This document shows, piece after piece, positions 13,583 to 14,335 of a DNA stretch of 14,335 bases. The translations under genes and the position numbers were made by a program. The number at the start of each line of letters is the position of its first letter. Within the stretch, counting starts at the first letter, position 1. Under the pieces are notes generated by a model. It saw only the letters and a list, made by a program, of their open reading frames with translations. It was not told where the DNA came from and did no database searches. The stretch comes from Verrucomicrobia bacterium UBA3841 (GTDB lineage Bacteria > Verrucomicrobiota > Kiritimatiellia > RFP12 > UBA1067), in the NCBI GenBank assembly GCA_002392765.1, contig DGHT01000049.1, positions 1 to 14,335 of the forward strand, read 5' to 3'.

Positions 13583-13599
13583 TGTTGGTGGAACAACAT
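13582..13599. promoter_or_regulatory. Crp/Fnr-type operator palindrome
   Basis: ATGTTG-gtggaa-CAACAT is a perfect 6-bp inverted repeat with 6-base spacing, the layout of Crp sites (TGTGA-N6-TCACA) with a different half-site. Its centre (13590.5) is about 41.5 bases before the start predicted from the -10 at 13620, the class II activator position. It lies between a Crp/Fnr gene and its divergent neighbour. Confidence 0.6.
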
Positions 13600-13616
13600 A
13601 TTTTGCAGCCGTGAAA

Positions 13617-13625
13617 TGATATACT
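13617..13625 (+). promoter_or_regulatory. Extended -10 promoter of the ferredoxin-type gene
   Basis: TGATATACT is an extended -10 with a predicted start near 13632 and a ~30-base leader. No recognisable -35 is present, as expected for a promoter that depends on an activator bound at -41.5. Confidence 0.6.
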
Positions 13626-13661
13626 ATGCATCGTCAACAGGTGAACAGGAGGTAAAAAGCC

Positions 13662-14335
13662 ATGAAAAGAAAGATAGTGGAGATCGACGAGACGAAATGC
13701 ACGGGCTGCGGGCTGTGTGCGAACGCCTGCCACGAGGGCGCGATTGCAATGGTGGACGGAAAGGCGAAGCTCGTCAAGGACGACTACTGCGACGGCATGG
13801 GCGACTGCCTCCCGGAGTGTCCTGCCGGTGCGATCAAGATTATCGAGCGCGAGGCCGCCGCATACGACGCCGAAGCGGTTGAAAAGTTGAAAGTTGAAAA
13901 GTTGAAAGGAGTTGAATCTGCCATGTCTAAACCAAAACTTACAGAATCACCATCTCCATCTGCCCAGCATGTGCCCCTACCAGGAGGTTGCCCCGGCAAG
14001 GCGATGCGCCAATTCAACCGCTCGACCGAACCTGTCGCCGCCCAAGCGTCTGGAGCAGCAGTTCATCGGTCGCAGCTCGCCCAATGGCCATGCCAGATAC
14101 GGCTCGTGCCAGTCAAGGCCCCGTTCTTCCAGGGAGCGAAACTGCTCATCGCCGCCGACTGCACGGCCTACGCATACGCAGCGTTCCATCAGGAGTTCAT
14201 GCGCGGCAAGGTGACGATTGTCGGCTGCCCCAAGCTCGATCCAGTTGACTACTCGGAGAAGCTGACGGAGATATTTCGCGAGAACGACATCAAGTCCGTC
14301 ACCATCGTGCGCATGGAGGTCCCGTGCTGCGGCGG
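13662..14335 (+). CDS. 4Fe-4S ferredoxin-type protein, 3' end beyond the window
   Basis: ATG 13662 follows AGGAGG (13647-13652) by 9 bases. The frame is open to the window end (224 codons). The N-terminus has two iron-sulfur sites: CTGCGLCANACHEG (C-x2-C-x2-C-x3-C) and the less regular CDGMGDCLPECPAG. After a variable linker comes GGCPGKAM, then the conserved second domain: WPCQIRLVPVKAPFF, LLIAADCTAYAYAAFHQEF, VTIVGCPKLDPVDYSEKLTE and MEVPCCGG at the edge. The pattern matches ferredoxin-like proteins of anaerobes often found with hydroxylamine reductase (Hcp) and Crp/Fnr regulators, where they probably supply electrons; that link is family knowledge, and no hcp gene is in the window. The linker holds a 15-bp tandem repeat (13878-13907) encoding VEKLK twice. 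Expression probably depends on the Crp/Fnr site upstream. Confidence 0.88.
   Translation, partial: MKRKIVEIDETKCTGCGLCANACHEGAIAMVDGKAKLVKDDYCDGMGDCLPECPAGAIKIIEREAAAYDAEAVEKLKVEKLKGVESAMSKPKLTESPSPSAQHVPLPGGCPGKAMRQFNRSTEPVAAQASGAAVHRSQLAQWPCQIRLVPVKAPFFQGAKLLIAADCTAYAYAAFHQEFMRGKVTIVGCPKLDPVDYSEKLTEIFRENDIKSVTIVRMEVPCCG
13878..13907 (+). repeat. 15-bp tandem repeat in the ferredoxin-type gene, 2 units
   Basis: GTTGAAAAGTTGAAA occurs twice in tandem, in frame, encoding VEKLK-VEKLK in the linker. A further GTTGAA follows at 13911. Unit length and 7+8 layout match the reverse complement of the RHS array (GTTGGGAGTGGAGGA). Confidence 0.8.

Noticed and set aside
1..14335. tRNA, rRNA and integrase/attachment sites
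   Set aside because: No cloverleaf, rRNA-like stretch or integrase gene could be recognised by reading.

Overview
The window comes from an anaerobic Gram-negative bacterium with moderately high GC. A gut or rumen PVC-group organism such as a Kiritimatiellae member would fit the RHS style, the secretin plus GspF pair, the REP-type transposase and the Crp/Fnr-ferredoxin pair. This assignment is impression and inference; no rRNA or other marker gene is present. AT-rich accessory genes sit among GC-rich backbone genes, the look of a recombining island.

Bases 1-3572 are an RHS locus on the + strand. It holds the 3' part of an RHS core gene with an AT-rich variable C-terminus, an overlapping 241-residue ORF (immunity or cargo candidate), and a chimeric relic. 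The relic joins what looks like the N-terminus of a type II restriction-modification methyltransferase to a displaced RHS tip. Last comes a second AT-rich cargo gene split by one in-frame TAG. Bases 3563-7250 hold a GC-rich minus-strand operon, a GspF-type inner-membrane protein followed by a secretin, bounded by two copies of a ~42-bp direct repeat. REP-like hairpins lie behind the secretin.

Bases 7251-9990 are a mosaic. An addiction-module antitoxin has a toxin gene cut to 16 codons. An AT-rich PD-(D/E)XK-like nuclease gene follows a REP-associated tyrosine transposase (RAYT) by 12 bp. Three repeats starting TCTCACGC separate these modules, two of them as an inverted pair around the nuclease. 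Bases 10008-12121 carry a tight minus-strand pair: a PD-(D/E)XK-like protein and a 403-residue, PHP-less, active-site-degenerate DnaE homologue. This pair is the best candidate for an undescribed system. An unrecognised 194-residue protein is transcribed divergently from it.

Bases 12866-14335 return to a more ordinary module. A Crp/Fnr regulator is divergent from a two-cluster ferredoxin-type protein that runs off the window. Between them lies a TGTTG-N6-CAACA palindrome centred about 41.5 bp before the inferred ferredoxin start site, the classical position for Crp/Fnr activation. Several genes have extended -10 promoters (TGnTATAAT-like) so close to the start codon that leaderless or nearly leaderless mRNAs are likely.
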